Positions 60,113 to 64,000 of a stretch of DNA of 64,000 bases are shown here, piece by piece (the first letter of the stretch is position 1; each line of letters begins with the position of its first letter). Source of the stretch: Fallopia convolvulus (lineage: Eukaryota > Streptophyta > Magnoliopsida > Caryophyllales > Polygonaceae); the NCBI GenBank assembly GCA_964016875.1, contig OZ024719.1, positions 66,039,224-66,103,223 of the forward strand, read 5' to 3'. The notes below the pieces were generated by a model. That model was given only the letters and a program-made list of their open reading frames with translations, made no database searches and was not told where the DNA came from. Both the position numbers and the translations under genes were made by a program.

Positions 60113-60807
60113 TCTATCTAATATATTATAAAGCATAAACTATATTTGTTAAAAAAATTGCACCAAGTGGTATTTTTGAATAAAATAATGTTATATTTTT
60201 TAATGATAAATATTATATTACTTGTATCATTCTTTCTATACATCCAATTTTTTATAAGATAATATTTTGATCTATATGTTGATATTTTTTATGCATATCT
60301 TTTTTATCTTGTAACAATACTTGTTCATAGACAAAATTTTACACATATTAAGAATTTTTTTTCCCAAATTACCCCTATTAAAAGTACTCTTTCCTTTTGG
60401 GAGATTCAACCAAATAAAAAAGAAATTTTAGAAGAAGTGTAATATAGGTTATACACCAAGGGCATAATTGGGTAATTTTTTTTATATGAACACAACTATT
60501 TTGAAACAAAAAACAAAGACTTTAAAAACAAGTATTGTGAAACGGATGGAATATAATTTTTTAATATATATGTTGATAATAACATGATCTAATATTTTTT
60601 ATATTAATTTTATGCATAATATTTTTTTATCTTTTAACAAGACTCGGACTATATGTTGATAAAAATATGGGGCAGAATCTTAAAGATTTCTTTTTATAAA
60701 TTCTATAATTTTATCACGATATTAAGTGCTTTAAATTTTATATTAATATTATAATATTGTATAATCTTTAATAAAATTATTTCGTAAATATGACGCGATT
60801 CAACTAG
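60113..60807 (+). mobile_element. Small Helitron, degenerate hairpin
   Basis: Starts TCTATCTAATATATTATAAA after A (a start at 60,117 is also possible) and ends GCGATTCAACTAG before T. It is related to the Helitron at 33,937-34,399 (TTTTTTATGCATATCTTTTT, TAACAAGACT). Only a poor stem (TCGT/ACGCGA) remains at the 3' end. Confidence 0.6.
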
Positions 60808-61130
60808 TTACTAACGTACGTGTCAGGACTTAGAAAAACTTCAGAAAATAAAGCTTCAATCTAAATGATTAAAATATATAATGTATATCAGTATATGCGT
60901 TATTTCACCCAAAAATAAGGTGAAATAAAACCTTAAAACATATAAAAATTATAAAAAAAAAAATTGCAGTATTAAATAGTCTTATACATAGCAACTTTAA
61001 TCAGATGAAATATATGCGGAGTATGTATTAGATTTTATTTTATGAAACATGATATAACCGAATTTTGTAGGATTTAGTTTCCCAAATCTTTCCTTAAATA
61101 TGTTTTAGGATTTATATATATACACAGGCG
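60808..61130. other. Promoter region upstream of the CCI1-like gene
   Basis: AT-rich. GGATTTATATATATACACAG near 61,110-61,128 offers a TATA box for the following gene. A leader intron is probable from donor AAG|GTAATT (61,249) to acceptor GATCAG (61,526), placing the start codon 22 bases downstream. Confidence 0.5.
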
Positions 61131-61547
61131 GACTCTCAATTGTTTGCAAGTCGCACACGTACGCTTCGATCTTTCCTCTCGAAATTAATATCTGGTTATT
61201 GTTGCAACTTGCAAGAGAAAGCCATTTTCTTCAATTCATACTTTCAAGGTAATTTATGTTCTCTCTTCAAACCACTCCACCTAAGCATCTAGCTGTATTA
61301 AATTGATGTTCTTCATTGCTTAATTTTATGCTTGTGAATCTTAATTGTCTTGGTAATTTAATTATGTTTGAAATTAAAAAGTCGTGAACGTGATGTGGTA
61401 TTAAGATGGTTTACATTACATTTATATATATATATATGATTGAGTTCGCATGATGATGATGATGATAATGTTGTTGTTGTTGTTGTTGTTCTAAATATTG
61501 AATGGCTTAATTAATTTATCGATCAGGTGTCCTCGTAGATAGAGTCA

Positions 61548-62217
61548 ATGTTCAGTTTACCAGCATTTGGATATGGAGGGCCATTCGGTTTTAACACGTT
61601 TTCTAACAACTGGAAGAAACCGAAGAACAAGAAACCTAACCCATCTAAGAAACAACATCATTCATATGAGGTAATTACAACAAGTTCCTATAAAGAATTA
61701 TATATATTGGTAGGGTTGGTAGAAAACCATAAATATTTCATAGTAACTCAACTAACATGACCCGGTTTTTCCTATATAGGGCGAAGGCTCCTCATCAACA
61801 CCCGAAGCGCTCGCAAACGAATGGCTACAATACGGAAATTGCCCAATTGCAAAGTCATATAGAGCAATAAATCGCGTACTTCCTTTAGTTGCAAAGGCAA
61901 TTCAGCCTTCACCAGGCGCGAGATTTCGTTGCCCACCAGCCGTGGTAGCAGCCCTATCCAAGACTTGGTTCGCAAGAAACCTCCGGCCCCAGCCCCTACA
62001 CACAAAGGTGCTTGCAATTTCAGCCCTTAGTATGGCAATTAACTTGCCCCTTGGTGTATGGAGAGAGCATACGAAAAAATTCTCGCCTTCTTGGGTTTTG
62101 GCGGTTCATGGGGCCGTGCCTTTACTAGCCATGCTTAGGAAGGCGATTCTTATGCCAAAAGGCGCCATGGTGTTGACTCTTGGGGCGAGAGCTGAGAGGA
62201 TTCGGATGAGCCGATGA
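61548..62217 (+). CDS. Small plant-specific protein, CCI1-like (tentative)
   Basis: Exons 61548-61670 and 61780-62217 give 186 codons. The N-terminus is Phe/Gly/Asn-rich (MFSLPAFGYGGPFGFN), then a Lys/Pro/Asn-rich basic stretch (KKPKNKKPNPSKKQHH). The conserved second exon has EWLQYGNCPIAKSYRAINRV, then LPLVAKAIQPSPG, RCPPAVVAALSKTWFARNLR, MAINLPLGVWREHTKKFSP and SWVLAVHGAVPLLAMLRKA. Amphipathic or hydrophobic segments lie at about 137-155 and 160-180. From memory this resembles Arabidopsis CLAVATA COMPLEX INTERACTOR 1 and its relatives, small membrane-associated proteins. I could not verify that, so treat the name as a hint. The gene model is well supported by frame and splice sites. Confidence 0.75.
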
Positions 62218-62299
62218 GGAAACGATTGGCGGAGAAGAGTGTTTGAAAGTGGTGTGTTGGAGTGTGGTTTAGATCAGATAAATGGGATTGAATTGTATT

Positions 62300-63960
62300 G
62301 TTTCTTATGTAACATATTTTTTGTGCTGTCTTATATGTAGCCTATTGACATAGTGTTGGAGTGTCTTATATGACTATTGTATGGTATTTGATGTTCTTCG
62401 ATTTTACCATTTCATATTGCTTTTTTTCAATCAAAATAACAAACAACCAATTACTAACTACGATTGAAACAATCAGCACTTAAGAAACTCATGTGTATGA
62501 GATTTTAAATCTATAAAAATCCAAATTATCAATGAATTCGTGTTTTAATTATTTCTACCCTGGCCAGGACGGACGTCCTTGCATGTACAAGAATCTTCTT
62601 CAGACCAAAAAAAAGTACATGAATTCATATACAAATATTGGGGGTATAACGTATAACACCAGACCCTAAACCAAGAAATAATATGGTTTCATGCACAAAC
62701 AGAATAAAATACCGTGAATTTCATTTGGGCCTAGGTGTATACTTTAAGGGAACATTGAATTGGGCCCATCTCGATATACATGTACCAAAATACCCACTCA
62801 TTTTTCTCATAGATCATCACGGCAACAATTTCACCTTGATTGCAGTCCGGATCCTCTGTGACCAAATAGGCTACCAAGGCTGTGCCTCCACTTATATAAA
62901 GCCACGTGTCCCCTTAGATAAATAAGTTAACGAGTAAATACGGTGTAATTAAATTGGATAATTAAACCTTTTCTTTTGTTTTTATTTTTTTTACCCTGAT
63001 CTTACATATCTCTATCAATCTTCTCCCCATTTCTTAATCTCCGCTTTTCTTTCTTTCAAAAGGTGAAGATCGAATAGTAAGTCAGAAATGGAGAATCTCC
63101 AAATATTGAATAACTTAAAATTTTAATTCAAGTGTCGGAAATTGAAACTGATATGGGAACCTCTTGTTTGATCAATTGATCTATTGGAAGGAATGAAAGA
63201 GATCTATTGGAAGGAATTGAGGATTGTGTAACAACTCGTAATGTAAACCAATTTCATCGGATGTGTTAGATATAATATTCGATCCAATTTCATTTGGTTC
63301 ATCATGATTACATTATATGTAACAATAAAAACTTGCATATACTGTATATTTTTCTACGATATCTATACTTCTCCCGTGACTACGGTGGAAAAATATGACA
63401 TTGTATGTAATATGCATAGGTGTAGGAATTTTGCGGATCCAACTGTTTTGGTCGGATATTTTAGCGATATAGGAGCTAAGTATTTAGTAAAGTAAGGTGT
63501 AATCGTAACAAGATTTGGATGACGAATAACAAGGGGATCGAAACAATAAAATAAAGAAAAATTGAAGAAGACGAGGAATGTTTGGCAAAATTCAATCTGG
63601 AACGAGAGACATTTGGGTCGATCCTCAGTCCAACAAATTTTGAAAGTCCATTCCTAGTTCGGGTCGATCCAAAATCAATCTAAAATCTTATAGTAAATTA
63701 ATAAACCTTAAAATAAAATAATTAAAAGTGATAATAATAAGTTGATAAGGAAAAATACAAATCTAATCTCAATTTTTTTTTTATTTAACCTTCAGAATTT
63801 TATATGCATCTCATATCAAAGTCCGATGGGATTATTTCTCATTCAAAGTCCGATGGTCCGATAATCTGGGATCGTTTGTGTAACGGGCCTAACATACAAG
63901 TCTAATGAGATTCCAACCCAACACTATATGTCAATAAACCATATGGAAATGAGTGGAGTA
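62300..63960. other. Intergenic; possible promoter without a recognised gene
   Basis: TTATATAAAGCCACGTGTCC at about 62,892-62,911 combines a TATA box and a G-box core (CACGTG), followed by a CT-rich leader-like stretch (63,000-63,060). The first ATG after it (about 63,089) opens only a dozen codons. No family was recognised; it may be a dead gene end or a non-coding transcript. Microsatellites and other repeats are minor. Confidence 0.4.
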
Positions 63961-63965
63961 GCTCA

Positions 63966-64000
63966 GTGGCAGACCCAGAAATTTTCGAAAGGGGGGGCGG
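63966..64000 (+). mobile_element. Left end of another hAT element, cut by the window edge
   Basis: CAGTGGCAGACCCAGAAATT, then TTCGAAAGGGGGGGCGG, matches position by position the left end of the hAT element at 33,755 (CAGGGGCGGATCCAGGATTG, then TCTGAAAGGGGGGGCGG). Only 35 bp are visible. Confidence 0.7.

Noticed and set aside
62683..62925. 80-residue plus-strand frame
   Set aside because: Ends in the TATA/G-box promoter-like segment and has no family features.

Overview
This is a plant nuclear window, most likely from a eudicot. The sequence is AT-rich, genes are split by GT-AG introns, and the recognisable host genes are ordinary plant genes. Four host genes look intact. They are a bark-storage-protein-like member of the PNP/UDP-phosphorylase family (26.8-29.0 kb, +), vacuolar H+-ATPase subunit B (48.7-52.8 kb, +), a PMT21-type Golgi methyltransferase (53.7-57.0 kb, -) and a small plant-specific protein resembling the CCI1 family (61.5-62.2 kb, +). 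A type I inositol-polyphosphate 5-phosphatase survives only as a broken 5' fragment (17.8-19.0 kb). The last three intact genes lie together in the right third; the rest is mostly transposons.

Two autonomous-looking Mutator-like elements (MULEs) dominate. Element 1 (about 2.2-10.6 kb) carries two genes on the minus strand. One is a five-exon transposase ending in an OTU-type cysteine protease domain (1001 codons after splicing). The other is a six-exon plant mobile domain (PMD) gene (705 codons). Element 2 (40,304-46,336, flanked by the 8-bp duplication TTAAATAG) carries a related transposase-OTU gene on the plus strand and, facing it, a small proline-rich gene with 14-residue repeats. This convergent layout recalls mudrA/mudrB of maize MuDR. 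Both elements have sets of short GC-rich palindromes in their ends and promoters. I find these palindromes and the domain combination the most interesting part of the window.

Other layers: 1-2.04 kb is a repeat-rich retroelement-like end with a TATA box behind four 27-bp CCAAT repeats. 10.7-12.1 kb holds two small Helitrons. 12.6-15.9 kb is an unclassified element with three tRNA-like sequences. 19.3-22.1 kb is a decayed MULE between arrays of about 210-bp repeats. 22.2-22.8 kb is a hAT-like MITE, and 24.1-24.8 kb a LINE RNase H relic. 29.4-32.8 kb is an old tandem duplication, one copy of which contains a probable solo LTR. 33.8-34.9 kb is a hAT element with a Helitron inside it, 36.6-38.5 kb is a stack of nested Helitrons, and further Helitrons lie at 46.5-47.2 and 60.1-60.8 kb. 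The left end of another hAT element runs off the window end.

Exon coordinates were derived by hand from splice consensus, reading frame and family knowledge. They sum to whole codons for every intact gene, but no transcript evidence or alignment was available.
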